A stretch of DNA of 64,000 nucleotides from Pseudomonas fluvialis (GTDB lineage: Bacteria; Pseudomonadota; Gammaproteobacteria; Pseudomonadales; Pseudomonadaceae), in the NCBI RefSeq assembly GCF_002234375.1, contig NZ_NMQV01000005.1, positions 1-64,000 of the forward strand, in the 5' to 3' direction. Both the position numbers and the translations under genes were made by a program. Positions 37,615 to 46,731 of this stretch are shown here, one piece after another; positions within the stretch are counted from its first letter, which is position 1, and every line of letters begins with the position of its first letter. Under the pieces are notes generated by a model. The model saw only the letters and a program-made list of their open reading frames with translations. It was not told where the DNA came from and ran no database searches.

Positions 37615-38169
37615 ATGAGCTGGAAAAATACCCCCGCACGCTACGGTCACCTGTCCATTGCCCTGCACTGGCTGATGCTGCTGTTATTCATCGGCGTCTA
37701 CGCCTGCATCGAATTGAAAGGCAACTTTCCCAAGGGCAGCGAACCCCGCGAACTGCTTAAACAGTGGCACTTCATGCTGGGGCTGAGCATCTTTGCCCTG
37801 GTCTGGCTACGCCTGGCGGCGCGCCTGATGGCGCCGACGCCGGCCATCGTCCCACCACTGCCGCGCTGGCAGGCCCGTGTCGCCAACCTGATGCACCTGG
37901 CGTTGTATGGCCTGATGATCGGCGCGCCGCTAGCCGGCTGGATGATCCTCAGCGCCGCCGACAAACCGATCCCCTTCTACGGCCTGCAACTGCCCGCCCT
38001 GATCGCCCCCGACCAACAACTGGCCGGGCAGATCAAGGAAGCCCACGAGCTGTTTGGCCAGTTCGGCTACCTGCTGATTGGCGGACATGCCCTAGCCGCG
38101 CTGGTGCATCACTACCTGCAGCGCGACAACACCTTGACCCGCATGCTCCCCACCCGCCGCAGCCACTGA
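37615..38169 (+). CDS. Cytochrome b561 family protein
   Basis: A 184-aa membrane protein with four transmembrane helices. Likely haem-ligating histidines lie in the helices: YGHLSIALHWLML (near 11-23), QWHFMLGLSIF (near 46-56), and near the end EAHELFGQFGYLLIGGHALAALVHHYL. Related proteins (CybB) oxidise superoxide or quinol in the inner membrane. SD GAGGA upstream. Located before rimO, as in P. aeruginosa. Confidence 0.92.
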   Translation: MSWKNTPARYGHLSIALHWLMLLLFIGVYACIELKGNFPKGSEPRELLKQWHFMLGLSIFALVWLRLAARLMAPTPAIVPPLPRWQARVANLMHLALYGLMIGAPLAGWMILSAADKPIPFYGLQLPALIAPDQQLAGQIKEAHELFGQFGYLLIGGHALAALVHHYLQRDNTLTRMLPTRRSH

Positions 38170-38275
38170 AGCGCGTCGGCAGACGACGCTGGCCAAGCGC
38201 GGCCGGCGCCGCTAGAATTGCGCGCTTTTTGATCAGCGGCGCCGTTGGCGCCTGCCACGTCCGCCAGAGGTATCC

Positions 38276-39601
38276 ATGACCAGCACCTCCTCGCCGAAAG
38301 TCGGCTTTGTTTCCCTTGGCTGCCCCAAGGCCACGGTCGACTCCGAGCGCATCCTCACCCAGCTGCGCCAGGAGGGTTACCAGATCGTGCCCACCTACGA
38401 GGACGCCGATGTGGTGGTGGTCAACACCTGTGGCTTCATCGACAGCGCCAAGGCCGAGTCACTGGACACCATCGGCGAGGCCATCGCCGAGAATGGCAAG
38501 GTCATCGTCACCGGCTGCATGGGCGTGGCCGAGGATGCCATCCGCAATGTGCATCCCAGCGTACTCGCGGTGACCGGCCCGCAGCAGTACGAGCAGGTGG
38601 TGCAGGCGGTGCATGAAGTGGTACCGCCGAAGATCGACCACGATCCGTTTGTCGACCTGGTTCCACCGCAGGGCATCAAGCTGACCCCGCGCCACTATGC
38701 CTATCTGAAGATTTCCGAAGGCTGCAACCACAGTTGCAGCTTCTGCATCATCCCCTCGATGCGCGGCAAGCTGGTCAGCCGCCCGGTCGGCGAGGTGCTC
38801 TCCGAAGCCGAACGCCTGGTCAAGGCCGGCGTCAAGGAAATCCTGGTGATCAGCCAGGACACCAGCGCCTATGGCGTCGACCTCAAGTACAAGATGGACT
38901 TCTGGGACGGCCAGCCGATCAAGAGCCGCCTGCTCGAACTCTGCGAAGCCCTTGGCAAGATGGGTGTGTGGGTACGCCTGCACTATGTCTACCCCTACCC
39001 GAATGTCGACGACCTGATTCCGCTGATGGCCGCCGGGAAGATCCTTCCTTACCTGGACATCCCCTTCCAGCACGCCAGCCCCAAGGTGCTCAAGGCCATG
39101 AAGCGCCCGGCCTTCGAGGATCAGACCCTGCAGCGTATCAAGCGCTGGCGAGAGATTTGCCCCGAGTTGACCATCCGCTCCACCTTCATCGTTGGCTTCC
39201 CCGGCGAAACCGAGGAAGACTTCCAGTACCTGCTCGACTGGCTGAGCGAAGCGCAGCTGGATCGTGTCGGCTGTTTCCAGTACAGCCCGGTAGACGGTGC
39301 CCCGGCCAACGAACTGGGCCTGGAGCCGGTAGCCGACGAGATCAAGCAGGCCCGCTGGGAACGCTTCATGGCCCATCAGCAGGCCATCAGTGCGCAGCGC
39401 CTGCAGGCCAAGATCGGCCGTGAAATCGAAGTGCTGGTCGATGAAGTGGACGAGGAAGGCGCCGTGGCGCGCTCCTGGGCGGATGCGCCGGAAATCGACG
39501 GTAGCGTGTTCATCGACGCGCCCCAGCTGCAACCAGGTGACAAGGTACGCGTGCGCATCGTCGATGCCGACGAATACGACCTGTGGGCCGAGCTGGTCTG
39601 A
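38276..39601 (+). CDS. rimO: Ribosomal protein S12 methylthiotransferase
   Basis: A 441-aa radical SAM enzyme that methylthiolates Asp88 of ribosomal protein S12. Order: UPF0004 domain with [13 protein letters not shown] and [10 protein letters not shown] and Cys in TGCMGV; radical SAM motif CNHSCSFC near residues 149-156; C-terminal TRAM domain (about 375-441). RimO rather than MiaB because of the CPKATVDSE signature; miaB occurs separately at 53629. Length normal. Confidence 0.97.
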   Translation: MTSTSSPKVGFVSLGCPKATVDSERILTQLRQEGYQIVPTYEDADVVVVNTCGFIDSAKAESLDTIGEAIAENGKVIVTGCMGVAEDAIRNVHPSVLAVTGPQQYEQVVQAVHEVVPPKIDHDPFVDLVPPQGIKLTPRHYAYLKISEGCNHSCSFCIIPSMRGKLVSRPVGEVLSEAERLVKAGVKEILVISQDTSAYGVDLKYKMDFWDGQPIKSRLLELCEALGKMGVWVRLHYVYPYPNVDDLIPLMAAGKILPYLDIPFQHASPKVLKAMKRPAFEDQTLQRIKRWREICPELTIRSTFIVGFPGETEEDFQYLLDWLSEAQLDRVGCFQYSPVDGAPANELGLEPVADEIKQARWERFMAHQQAISAQRLQAKIGREIEVLVDEVDEEGAVARSWADAPEIDGSVFIDAPQLQPGDKVRVRIVDADEYDLWAELV

Positions 39602-39620
39602 AGCCTCACCGCTGAACCTG

Positions 39621-39641
39621 AGGGCCGGCCTTGTCGGCCCT
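39621..39641 (+). terminator. Possible terminator after rimO
   Basis: AGGGCCG, a 7-base loop, CGGCCCT, followed by a weak T-containing tail, 20 bases after the rimO stop. Confidence 0.4.
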
Positions 39642-39686
39642 GTTCCATTGCCAGCCGGGTGACTCTCCCCGGCACCGAGAGCCTGC

Positions 39687-40388
39687 ATGTCTGAGACCCA
39701 ACGCCTGTCCAAGCGCCTGATCGCCCTGATCGGCTGTTCGCGCCGCGAAGCCGAGTTGTACATCGAGGGTGGCTGGGTCACGGTCGACGGCATCGTGGTC
39801 GACCAGCCGCAATTTGCCGTCGGCAACCAGCAGGTCAGCCTGCTGTCGGGAGCACGCGCCGAAGCCCTGCCGGAAGTGAGCCTGTTGTGGCATCAACCCG
39901 CTCTCCCTGATAGCCAGGGCGAGCTGCGCGATGACCAGCACTGGGCGGATGATCCCAGCCCGCTGCGGCCACTCAAGGCGCATCTCAAGCGCCAGCAGCA
40001 GGCCCTGCCGCTGCCCGCCGGGGCCTCCGGCCTGGTGCTGTTCAGCCAGGACTGGCGTACCCTGCGCAAGCTGCGCGAAGACGCTGCCCGCCTGGAGCAA
40101 GAGTTCATTGTCGCGGTGCGTGGCGAGCTGGCTCCCGGCGGACTGGAACGCCTGCGCCAGGGCATCTCGTGGCAGGGCCGCCAGTTGCCGCGTTGCAAGG
40201 CCAGCTGGCAGAACGAAAGCCATCTGCGTCTGGTCCTCAAGCAGCCCGGCGAGCATTGCCTGCAGCAACTGTGCGCGAGCGTAGGCCTGCATGTCGCCGC
40301 GCTGAAACGCATCCGCGTCGGCGGCGTCAGCATGGGCAAACTGCCGGCCGGGCAATGGCGCTACCTGGGCGAACGCGAGCGCTTCTAG
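39687..40388 (+). CDS. RsuA/RluF-like pseudouridine synthase homologue lacking the catalytic Asp
   Basis: A 233-aa protein with an N-terminal S4 RNA-binding domain (about 5-55: RLSKRLIALIGCSRREAELYIEGGWVTVDG) and a C-terminal domain clearly related to RluF. Where active enzymes have GRLD..T.GL, this one has PLPAGASGLVLF, so the catalytic Asp is replaced by Pro; the RQIRRM block is HCLQQLC. It retains the rest of the fold (KRIRVGGVSMGKLPAGQWRYL). It may bind RNA without modifying it. Other pseudomonads have similar proteins annotated simply as pseudouridine synthases. It is followed by trpB after 87 bases. Confidence 0.82.
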   Translation: MSETQRLSKRLIALIGCSRREAELYIEGGWVTVDGIVVDQPQFAVGNQQVSLLSGARAEALPEVSLLWHQPALPDSQGELRDDQHWADDPSPLRPLKAHLKRQQQALPLPAGASGLVLFSQDWRTLRKLREDAARLEQEFIVAVRGELAPGGLERLRQGISWQGRQLPRCKASWQNESHLRLVLKQPGEHCLQQLCASVGLHVAALKRIRVGGVSMGKLPAGQWRYLGERERF

Positions 40389-40475
40389 CCCTGCGACCGA
40401 CGGTCGCACGATTCCTGACCGAGGCGCCAATCGGTAAGATGCGCCATCGCCCGCCGACCCGATGGAATCGACACC

Positions 40476-41684
40476 ATGAGCAACACCCGCGAATTTGCCG
40501 CCATGCCGGATGCCCAGGGCTTCTTCGGCCCCTATGGTGGCCAGTACGTTCCGCCCGAACTGAAACAGGCCATGGACGACATCAACCGCGCCTATGAGGA
40601 AATCCGCCAGCGCGCCGATTTCCAGGAAGAACTGGCCAGCCTGTTCGCCGACTATGTCGGCCGCCCCAGCCCGATCTTCCACGCCCGCCGTCTGTCCAGT
40701 CAGCTGGGTGGTGCGCAGATCCATCTGAAGCGCGAAGACCTCAATCACACCGGCGCCCACAAGATCAATCACTGCCTGGGCGAGGCCCTGCTGGCCAAGT
40801 TCATGGGCAAGCAGAAAGTCATCGCCGAAACTGGCGCCGGACAGCATGGCGTGGCGCTGGCCACCGCTTGCGCATTGGTCGGCATTCCCTGCGAGATCCA
40901 CATGGGCCAGGTGGACATCGAGAAGGAACACCCCAACGTCACCAAGATGAAGATCCTCGGCTGCAAGCTGGTGCCAGTGACTCGCGGTGCGGCAACCCTC
41001 AAGGAAGCGGTGGACAGTGCCTTCGAGGAATACCTCAAGGACCCGCACAACTACATCTACGCCATCGGCTCGGTGGTCGGCCCGCATCCGTTCCCGAAGA
41101 TGGTCCGCGATTTCCAGGCCATCATCGGCAACGAGGCACGCGAGCAGTTTCTCAGCCGGCATGGTCGCCTGCCTGACTATGTGAGCGCCTGTGTGGGAGG
41201 TGGCTCCAACGCCATGGGCATGTTCACCGCGTTCCTCGCCGATGAGGCTGTCAACCTGGTCGGCGTGGAACCTGCCGGCGAAGGGCTGGAGCGCGAAGGC
41301 CGACATTCGGCCACGCTGAGCAAAGGTAAGCCCGGCCAGTTGCATGGCATGGCCTGCTACGTGCTGGAAGATGCCCAGGGCCAGCCGGCCGCCGTGCATT
41401 CGATCGCCTCCGGGCTGGATTACCCCGGGGTCGGCCCGCAGCACAGCTACCTGAAGGATATTGGCCGGGTCAGCTACCAGACCGCCACCGACCAGGAATG
41501 TCTGGAGGCCTTCATGACCCTGTCGCGCGTGGAAGGCATCATCCCCGCCCTGGAAAGTGCACATGTCGTGGCCTGGGCCATGCGCGTAGCGCCCAGCCTG
41601 CCAGCCGACCAGCACATCCTGGTCAACCTGTCCGGGCGTGGCGACAAGGATGCCGACTACGTCGCCAATCTGCTCGGTCTGTAG
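40476..41684 (+). CDS. trpB: Stand-alone tryptophan synthase beta chain
   Basis: A 402-aa PLP enzyme of the TrpB1 type. Catalytic parts are intact: PLP lysine in HTGAHKINH (near 92), Glu in AETGAGQHG, phosphate loop GGGSNA, and SGRGDKD at the end. No trpA is adjacent, unlike the usual trpBA operon and the TrpI-controlled pair of Pseudomonas. The sequence seems well diverged from P. aeruginosa TrpB as I remember it (for example [18 protein letters not shown] against LFGSFGGRYVAETLMPLV). It could be a second TrpB acting as an indole salvage or a serine deaminase-like enzyme, or the main copy. Confidence 0.9.
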   Translation: MSNTREFAAMPDAQGFFGPYGGQYVPPELKQAMDDINRAYEEIRQRADFQEELASLFADYVGRPSPIFHARRLSSQLGGAQIHLKREDLNHTGAHKINHCLGEALLAKFMGKQKVIAETGAGQHGVALATACALVGIPCEIHMGQVDIEKEHPNVTKMKILGCKLVPVTRGAATLKEAVDSAFEEYLKDPHNYIYAIGSVVGPHPFPKMVRDFQAIIGNEAREQFLSRHGRLPDYVSACVGGGSNAMGMFTAFLADEAVNLVGVEPAGEGLEREGRHSATLSKGKPGQLHGMACYVLEDAQGQPAAVHSIASGLDYPGVGPQHSYLKDIGRVSYQTATDQECLEAFMTLSRVEGIIPALESAHVVAWAMRVAPSLPADQHILVNLSGRGDKDADYVANLLGL

Positions 41685-41772
41685 CCCTCCGCCACGGCAA
41701 GCGGCTCGACCGGCGCCGCGCCGCGGGGTATAAAATCGCCCCCGGCGCAGCGCGCCCCATCAAGGATGATCC

Positions 41773-42471
41773 ATGCACCCTGTCTTCCCCGCCGCTTCGC
41801 TACTGGCCGCCCTGCTCCTGCTGGGCAGCGCTCTGAGCCACGCCGGCGAACCGGCTAGCCAGTGTTTCGGCAGCACCGCGGCAGGACGCCTGGAAAACGG
41901 CTGGGCATTGCCCGGCGAAGGACCCAATTTCCAGGCCTATAGCCAGTTGGCGGCACTCGCCGGACGCACCTATGTACACAGCCAGGTGCATGCCGTGGTG
42001 GTCGATGCCTACGCCCGCCTGCAGCAGAGCGCGCCCGAGGTACGCTACGTCTACGGCGAGACGGGTTGGCGGCAAGGCGGTCCCTTTGCACCGCACAAAA
42101 CCCACCAGAACGGCCTGTCCGTCGACTTTTTTGTCCCCGTGCGCAATGCCCAGGGCGACAGCGCGCTGTTGCCCATCGGCCTGGACAATCGCCTGGGCTA
42201 CGACATCGAGTTCGACCAGCAGGGCCGTTATGCCGCCCTGCACATCGACTACCCGGCCATGGCCCGGCACCTCTGGGCCCTGCACGCCGCCGCGCGCCAG
42301 CAGGGTATCGCCATCCAGCGAGTGATCTTCGACCCAGTGCTGCTCGCCCAACTACTGGCCAGCAAGGAAGGCCGCGGCCTGGACAAGGTCATGTACTTCT
42401 CACCCAACAAGCCCTGGGTGCGCCATGACGAGCACTACCACATCGACTTCCAGCTGCCCTGCAAGCCTTAG
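41773..42471 (+). CDS. Penicillin-insensitive murein endopeptidase (MepA-like)
   Basis: A 232-aa exported protein with signal peptide (about 1-25, ending SHAGE). It carries the M74 peptidase zinc motifs: HKTHQNGLSVDFFVPV (H-x2-H ... D) near residues 108-123 and HDEHYHIDF near 217-225, with a disulfide candidate Cys at each end. Such enzymes cut D-Ala-mDAP crosslinks in peptidoglycan. A TATAAAA-like -10 lies about 40 bases upstream. Shorter than E. coli MepA (274 aa), so distant. Confidence 0.85.
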   Translation: MHPVFPAASLLAALLLLGSALSHAGEPASQCFGSTAAGRLENGWALPGEGPNFQAYSQLAALAGRTYVHSQVHAVVVDAYARLQQSAPEVRYVYGETGWRQGGPFAPHKTHQNGLSVDFFVPVRNAQGDSALLPIGLDNRLGYDIEFDQQGRYAALHIDYPAMARHLWALHAAARQQGIAIQRVIFDPVLLAQLLASKEGRGLDKVMYFSPNKPWVRHDEHYHIDFQLPCKP

Positions 42472-42520
42472 CCGGCCATTCCCTGGACAGCGGCGCTGGG
42501 CAACGGCCTGGCAGCCAGGC

Positions 42521-43393
42521 TCAATCCTCCAGTAAGGCCCGCAACAGCGCCAGACTGGCCTGCTGGCGCTGGCTGTCGCGGTAGAGCAGGCCTACCTGCA
42601 AGGCGATCGGCGGCTCGCTGATCGGCTTCCACAACAGCTGCTGGTTGGCATGCAGGCGCTGGGCACGGGCCGGCAGTACGCTGGCCAGGCCGGTGTGCGC
42701 CAGGCTGTCGAGAATCCCGGCAATGTGATTGAGTTCGGCGCGCAGCCGCGGCCGCCGCCCCTCGCGGGCCAACTGCTCCTGCCAGACCTGGCGCACCCGG
42801 AACTCCTCGCCCAGCAACAGCATCGGCTGCTCGGCAGCCTGCGCCAGCGACACCTTGCGAAATGCCTGCAGCGCATGCCCGGGCGCCACCACCAGCTGCA
42901 GCTCGTCCTCGTAGAGCAGCTGCCCATGCAGGGCGGCCTGGCGCGGCGGCAGGTAGCTGATGCCGATGTCCAGGCTGCCGGCCAGCAGGCGTCGTTCGAT
43001 CTCCGCCGCCGACAGCTCATGGATCTGCACCAGCCAATGCGGCTGACGCTGCTGTAAACGTTCCAGCAAAGCTGGCACCAGGCTGGCATTGACCGTTTGC
43101 AAAACTCCCAGGGCCAGGGTCTGGCTGGCCTGCCCGCGAAACACCTGCAGCGCCTCGCGGGTACGTTCGGCAGCGCGCAGCAGTTCCCGGGCATGGCCAT
43201 ACAGGCTGTGCGCCGCCAGCGTGGGGCTGAGCCCACGCCCCTGGCGCTGAAACAGCTCCACCTGCAGGTTCTCCTGCAAATGCCGCATCTGCTGCGAGAG
43301 CGCCGGTTGCGACAGACACAACCGTTCAGCGGCGCGCCCGACATGGGCTTCCTCGTAGAGCGCGACGAAATAGCGCAACTGGCGCAAATCCAT
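42521..43393 (-). CDS. LysR-family transcriptional regulator
   Basis: A 290-aa regulator: N-terminal winged helix (residues 1-60: LRQLRYFVALYEEAHVGRAAERLCLSQPALSQQMRHLQ) and the periplasmic-binding-like effector domain (about 90-290). The closest feel is CynR/CbbR-type, but the effector is unknown. ATG at 43393 has AAGGG six bases upstream; the ATG at 43399 overlaps that SD. Divergent from the MOSC gene with 118 bases between, so it likely controls that operon and itself. Confidence 0.92.
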   Translation of the reverse strand: MDLRQLRYFVALYEEAHVGRAAERLCLSQPALSQQMRHLQENLQVELFQRQGRGLSPTLAAHSLYGHARELLRAAERTREALQVFRGQASQTLALGVLQTVNASLVPALLERLQQRQPHWLVQIHELSAAEIERRLLAGSLDIGISYLPPRQAALHGQLLYEDELQLVVAPGHALQAFRKVSLAQAAEQPMLLLGEEFRVRQVWQEQLAREGRRPRLRAELNHIAGILDSLAHTGLASVLPARAQRLHANQQLLWKPISEPPIALQVGLLYRDSQRQQASLALLRALLED

Positions 43394-43511
43394 AAGCATC
43401 CCTTATGAAAAAAACTGCTATTTCCAAATAGTAGCTGAGCGAGCCGACTTTTAGACTGCCTTGAAAACCATATATCCAGTAGCCATCCAGCGAACCACAC
43501 GCGGGGTCATC

Positions 43512-44198
43512 ATGCAGATTTGCGGCGTTTACTTAGGAAAAACCAAAGAAATTTACCCAGACCTGCTCAGCGCCATCGACAAGCAGCCGGCTCTCGGCGA
43601 GCTCTGGCTGGACAGCCTCGGCCTGCGTGGCGACGAGCAGGCCGACAGCCGCGTGCATGGCGGCAGCGAGCGTGCACTGCATCACTACCCGGCCGAGCAC
43701 TACGCGTACTGGCAGCAGCACTTCCCCGCACAGGCCTGGCAGGCGCCGGCCTTTGGGGAAAATCTTTCCAGCCTGGGCCTTGTGGAAAGCCAGGTGTGTA
43801 TCGGCGACATTTTCAGCTGGGGCGAAGCCGTGCTGCAGGTCAGCCAGCCCCGCTCGCCCTGCTACCGCCTGTGGCGGCGCTGGAACCTCGCCGAGCTGCC
43901 CCAGCTCATGCAGGGCAACGGCCGGTGCGGCTGGCTGTACCGCGTGCTGCAGCCGGGACGGGTCAGTGCCACGGCGCGCTGGCAGCGGCTGCAGGGCGAT
44001 GGCCAGCGCCTGAGCGTGGCCGAAGCCCTGCATCACTACTTGCAGGCTCCGTTGCAGCGCGACGGCCTGCAGCGCCTGGCCGACTGCGCAACACTGACCC
44101 CGCGCTGGCGCCAGACCGCCGCCGAGCGCCTGCGCAGCGGCGGCGTCGAAGACTGGCAGCGGCGCCTCACCGGCGTAGCCAGCGAGGCGAGGCAATGA
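43512..44198 (+). CDS. MOSC-domain protein, YiiM-like
   Basis: A 228-aa molybdenum cofactor sulfurase C-terminal (MOSC) domain protein. Strong matches to E. coli YiiM: LGLRGDEQADSRVHGGSERALHHYP, PAFGENLSSLGL, GDIFSWGEAVLQVSQPRSPCYRL (Moco-ligand Cys), GWLYRVLQPG. YiiM reduces N-hydroxylated purines such as 6-hydroxylaminopurine, so a detoxifying reductase is likely. I start at the ATG at 43512 (MQICGVYLGKT), which aligns with YiiM. First in a three-gene operon, coupled by ATGA overlap to the next gene. Confidence 0.93.
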   Translation: MQICGVYLGKTKEIYPDLLSAIDKQPALGELWLDSLGLRGDEQADSRVHGGSERALHHYPAEHYAYWQQHFPAQAWQAPAFGENLSSLGLVESQVCIGDIFSWGEAVLQVSQPRSPCYRLWRRWNLAELPQLMQGNGRCGWLYRVLQPGRVSATARWQRLQGDGQRLSVAEALHHYLQAPLQRDGLQRLADCATLTPRWRQTAAERLRSGGVEDWQRRLTGVASEARQ

Positions 44199-44437
44199 GC
44201 GACTACCAGATCAGCCTGTATGCCCAGGACGTGCTGCTGACCTGCATGCCGGTCAGCGCCCGCCACTACCCGACGCTGCTGGCCCTGCTGCGCCAGCGCT
44301 TTAGCGAACAGCAGGGCTTTACCCTGCAGGTACAGCGCCGCCATGAGGTACGCCGACTGATCGAGCAGGGGCCGGCTGGCATTCGCCTGCTCGGCGTGGA
44401 CTATCACCTGGAGACGGTTACCGATGAACAGCCCTGA
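44195..44437 (+). CDS. Small hypothetical protein (80 aa) between MOSC and aminotransferase
   Basis: An 80-aa protein I cannot assign. It starts inside the MOSC stop (ATGA) and ends 14 bases inside the aminotransferase gene, so all three are translationally linked. It has a mixed helix/strand pattern (DYQISLYAQDVLLTCMP; HYPTLLALLRQRFSEQQGF; HEVRRLIEQGPAGIRLLGVDYHLE) and no signal or membrane segment. The tight coupling argues that it is real and works with the neighbours, possibly as a subunit or binding partner. Confidence 0.75.
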   Translation: MSDYQISLYAQDVLLTCMPVSARHYPTLLALLRQRFSEQQGFTLQVQRRHEVRRLIEQGPAGIRLLGVDYHLETVTDEQP

Positions 44438-45614
44438 GCCACACAACTACCTGATGCAGACCTGCCAGCGCCCGCCACAGTGCTTCGTCGCCGGCCAGGG
44501 CTCCTGGCTGGAAGATCAGCAGGGGCGCCGCCTGCTCGACTTCACCCAGGGCTGGGCAGTCAACAGCCTGGGGCACAGCCCGCAGGCAGTGGTCCAGGCG
44601 CTCTGCACGCAGGCCGCCCAACTGATTAACCCCGGCCCCGGCCTGTATAACGCTCCGGCACTGGCCCTCGCCGCGCGGCTCTGCCAGGCCACGGGGTTCG
44701 ACCAGGCGTATTTCCTCAACAGCGGCGCCGAAGCCAACGAAGGGGCGATCAAGCTGGCACGCAAGTGGGGGCAACTGCACAAGCCAGGCGCCTGGCGGAT
44801 TGTCACCCTGCAGCACAGTTTCCACGGACGCACCCTGGCCACCATGGCCGCCTCCGGCAAGCCGGCCTTCGCCACGCTGTTCGAGCCCAAGCCGGACGGC
44901 TTCGACAAGGTGCCGCTAAACGACCTGCCCGCCCTGGCCGCCTGCCTGGGCCACGAGCACGTGGCGGTGCTGCTCGAACCCGTGCAGGGTGAAGCCGGCG
45001 TACGGCTAGCCGACCCGCGCTATCTGCAAGGCGTGGCACGCCTGTGCCGTGAACGCCAGGCCCTGTTGATTCTCGACGAGGTACAAACCGGCATGGGACG
45101 CTGCGGCGCACTGCTCGCTGCCCAGCACTACGGGATACAGGCCGACATCCTCACCCTTGGCAAAGGCCTGGGTGGCGGCGTGCCACTGGCCGCACTGCTG
45201 GCGCGCAACGCCGCCTGCTGCTTCGCCCCCGGTGAGCAGGGTGGCACCTACCATGGCAACCCGTTGATGTGTGCCGTCGGTCTGGCGGTGCTGGAGCAGC
45301 TGCTGAGTGATGGTTTCCTCGCCCAGGTGCGCGAGCGCGCCGCGCAACTGCAGGAAGGCCTGACTCAGCTGGCCGAGCGCTTTGCCCTGGGCCAGCCGCG
45401 CGGCCTGGGCCTGTTGCAGGCGCTGCCCTTGCCCGCCGGCAACGCCGCCGAGCTGGCCCACCAGGCCCAGCAGCATGGCTTGCTGGTCAATGCGGCACAG
45501 CCGGACGTGCTGCGTTTTTCCCCAGCCCTGAATGTCACGGCCCATGAAGTGGAACTGGCCCTGGGCTGCCTGGAAAAGGCCCTGCACAGCCTGGCACTCG
45601 GAAATACTTTGTAA
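44424..45614 (+). CDS. Class III PLP aminotransferase (acetylornithine aminotransferase-like)
   Basis: A 396-aa enzyme of the ArgD/AruC/omega-aminotransferase group. Motifs: FLNSGAEANEGAIKLARKW (near 91-109), HSFHGRTLATMAA, the Asp of ILDEVQTGMGR, and the PLP lysine in LTLGKGLGGGVPLAALLA. Substrate is not evident; being linked to a YiiM-like protein and not to other arginine genes, it need not be biosynthetic ArgD. Located in the operon under the divergent LysR gene. Confidence 0.88.
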   Translation: MNSPEPHNYLMQTCQRPPQCFVAGQGSWLEDQQGRRLLDFTQGWAVNSLGHSPQAVVQALCTQAAQLINPGPGLYNAPALALAARLCQATGFDQAYFLNSGAEANEGAIKLARKWGQLHKPGAWRIVTLQHSFHGRTLATMAASGKPAFATLFEPKPDGFDKVPLNDLPALAACLGHEHVAVLLEPVQGEAGVRLADPRYLQGVARLCRERQALLILDEVQTGMGRCGALLAAQHYGIQADILTLGKGLGGGVPLAALLARNAACCFAPGEQGGTYHGNPLMCAVGLAVLEQLLSDGFLAQVRERAAQLQEGLTQLAERFALGQPRGLGLLQALPLPAGNAAELAHQAQQHGLLVNAAQPDVLRFSPALNVTAHEVELALGCLEKALHSLALGNTL

Positions 45615-45627
45615 AAATCCAGTAAAA

Positions 45628-45646
45628 ATTGACGAGAATCATTATC
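45628..45646 (+). promoter_or_regulatory. Fur box upstream of ftrA
   Basis: The 19-mer ending GAATCATTATC matches 14 of 19 positions of the classical Fur consensus, with its right half (AATCATTATC) perfect. It lies 63 bases before ftrA in an AT-rich segment just after the aminotransferase stop, so the iron operon below likely has its own Fur-repressed promoter. Confidence 0.8.
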
Positions 45647-45708
45647 AGCAGCAAGCGCAGCGCATTAGCATGGACGCCTGTTCATTACCACGCTAACGGA
45701 GTTGCTCC

Positions 45709-46254
45709 ATGTCTCGTCTTGCCCTGCTTCCCCTGGCTGCCCTGCTGGCAGCCGGCAGCCTGCACGCCAAGGAATACCCGATTGGTGAGCCGCAGCAATG
45801 TGGCGGCCTGGAAATCGGCGCGGTGTACCTGCAGCCTATCGAAATGGACCCACCTGGCGTCATGCGCGCCGCTGCGGAATCCGACGTGCACATGGAAGCC
45901 GATATCAGCGCGCTGGAAAACAACCCGCAAGGCTTCCAGGAAGGCAGTTTCGTGCCCTACCTGAATGTCAGCTACATCCTCAGCAAGGTCGGCGGGCAGA
46001 CCCAGCAGGGTGACTTCCACGCCATGGTGGCCAATGACGGCCCGCACTACGGCGACAACATCAAGCTGCAAGGGCCAGGCAAGTACCAGCTGACCTACAT
46101 CATCACCCCACCCGACGCCCAGGCGAATGCGCATGGCGGGCATGACTTTGGCCGGCATACCGACAAGGAAACCGGCGTGCAGCCCTGGTTCGAGCGGTGC
46201 GAACTGAAGTACGAGTTCACCTATGCCGGCATCGGCAAGAAAGGCGGCTACTGA
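45709..46254 (+). CDS. ftrA: Periplasmic P19-like iron-binding protein (FtrA)
   Basis: A 181-aa exported protein; signal peptide 1-20 (ending LHA) followed by EYPIGEPQQCGGLEIGAVYLQP. It belongs to the P19/Tpd family of periplasmic metal-binding proteins. Likely Cu/Fe ligands are the Met and His in IEMDPPG, SDVHMEAD and the His-rich AHGGHDFGRHTDKE. In Bordetella and Brucella, FtrA binds ferrous iron for the FtrBCD system; the next three genes here correspond in order. SD GGAG upstream. Confidence 0.92.
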   Translation: MSRLALLPLAALLAAGSLHAKEYPIGEPQQCGGLEIGAVYLQPIEMDPPGVMRAAAESDVHMEADISALENNPQGFQEGSFVPYLNVSYILSKVGGQTQQGDFHAMVANDGPHYGDNIKLQGPGKYQLTYIITPPDAQANAHGGHDFGRHTDKETGVQPWFERCELKYEFTYAGIGKKGGY

Positions 46255-46353
46255 TCGCCGCCGGCAGGTACGCCATGCGCTGCCTGCCGCTGCTTGCTTC
46301 CCCCGGGGCGCGTCCGCAGAGGTCGCGCCCGCTGTCGTTTGTGGAGCCTGAAC

Positions 46354-46680
46354 ATGCGTCATGTGATTTTCCTGCTGGCCACCCTGGGCCTGGCCAGCAC
46401 CAGCCAGGCCGCCGGCCTGCCCACCTACGAACTGCACGTCAGGGATGGCCAGTTCACCCCGCCGCGCCTGCAAGTACCTGCCGGCCAGCGCTTCAAGATC
46501 ATCGTCAAGAACGTCGGCACAGGCCCCATCGAGTTCGAAAGCACCCCGCTGCGCGTGGAAAAGGTGCTGTCTCCCGGTGCCCAGTCGTTCGTGGTGATTC
46601 ACCCGTTGAAACCCGGACGCTACCCGTTTTTCGACGAGTTCCGCATGGACCTGCCCGAAGGCGAGATCATCGCCCAGTGA
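46354..46680 (+). CDS. ftrB: Cupredoxin-like periplasmic protein (FtrB)
   Basis: A 108-aa protein with signal peptide (about 1-19, ending QAA) and a single cupredoxin-type beta domain (YELHVRDGQFTPPRLQVPAGQRFKIIVKNVGTGPIEFES ... PGRYPFFDEF). It resembles the EfeO/FtrB cupredoxin domain and lacks the classic Cys of blue copper proteins. In Ftr systems it is proposed to help oxidise ferrous iron for the permease. The ATG at 46354 lies ten bases after GGAG. Confidence 0.88.
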   Translation: MRHVIFLLATLGLASTSQAAGLPTYELHVRDGQFTPPRLQVPAGQRFKIIVKNVGTGPIEFESTPLRVEKVLSPGAQSFVVIHPLKPGRYPFFDEFRMDLPEGEIIAQ

Positions 46681-46731
46681 TTCACCCCCTGCTCAGAGGC
46701 GCGCGGTGCGCCGCAGTCGAGGAGACCTACT

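Noticed and set aside
39606..41615. 669-codon open frame antisense to trpB and its upstream neighbour
   Set aside because: Opposite two well-supported genes, low-complexity composition, no SD or domain.
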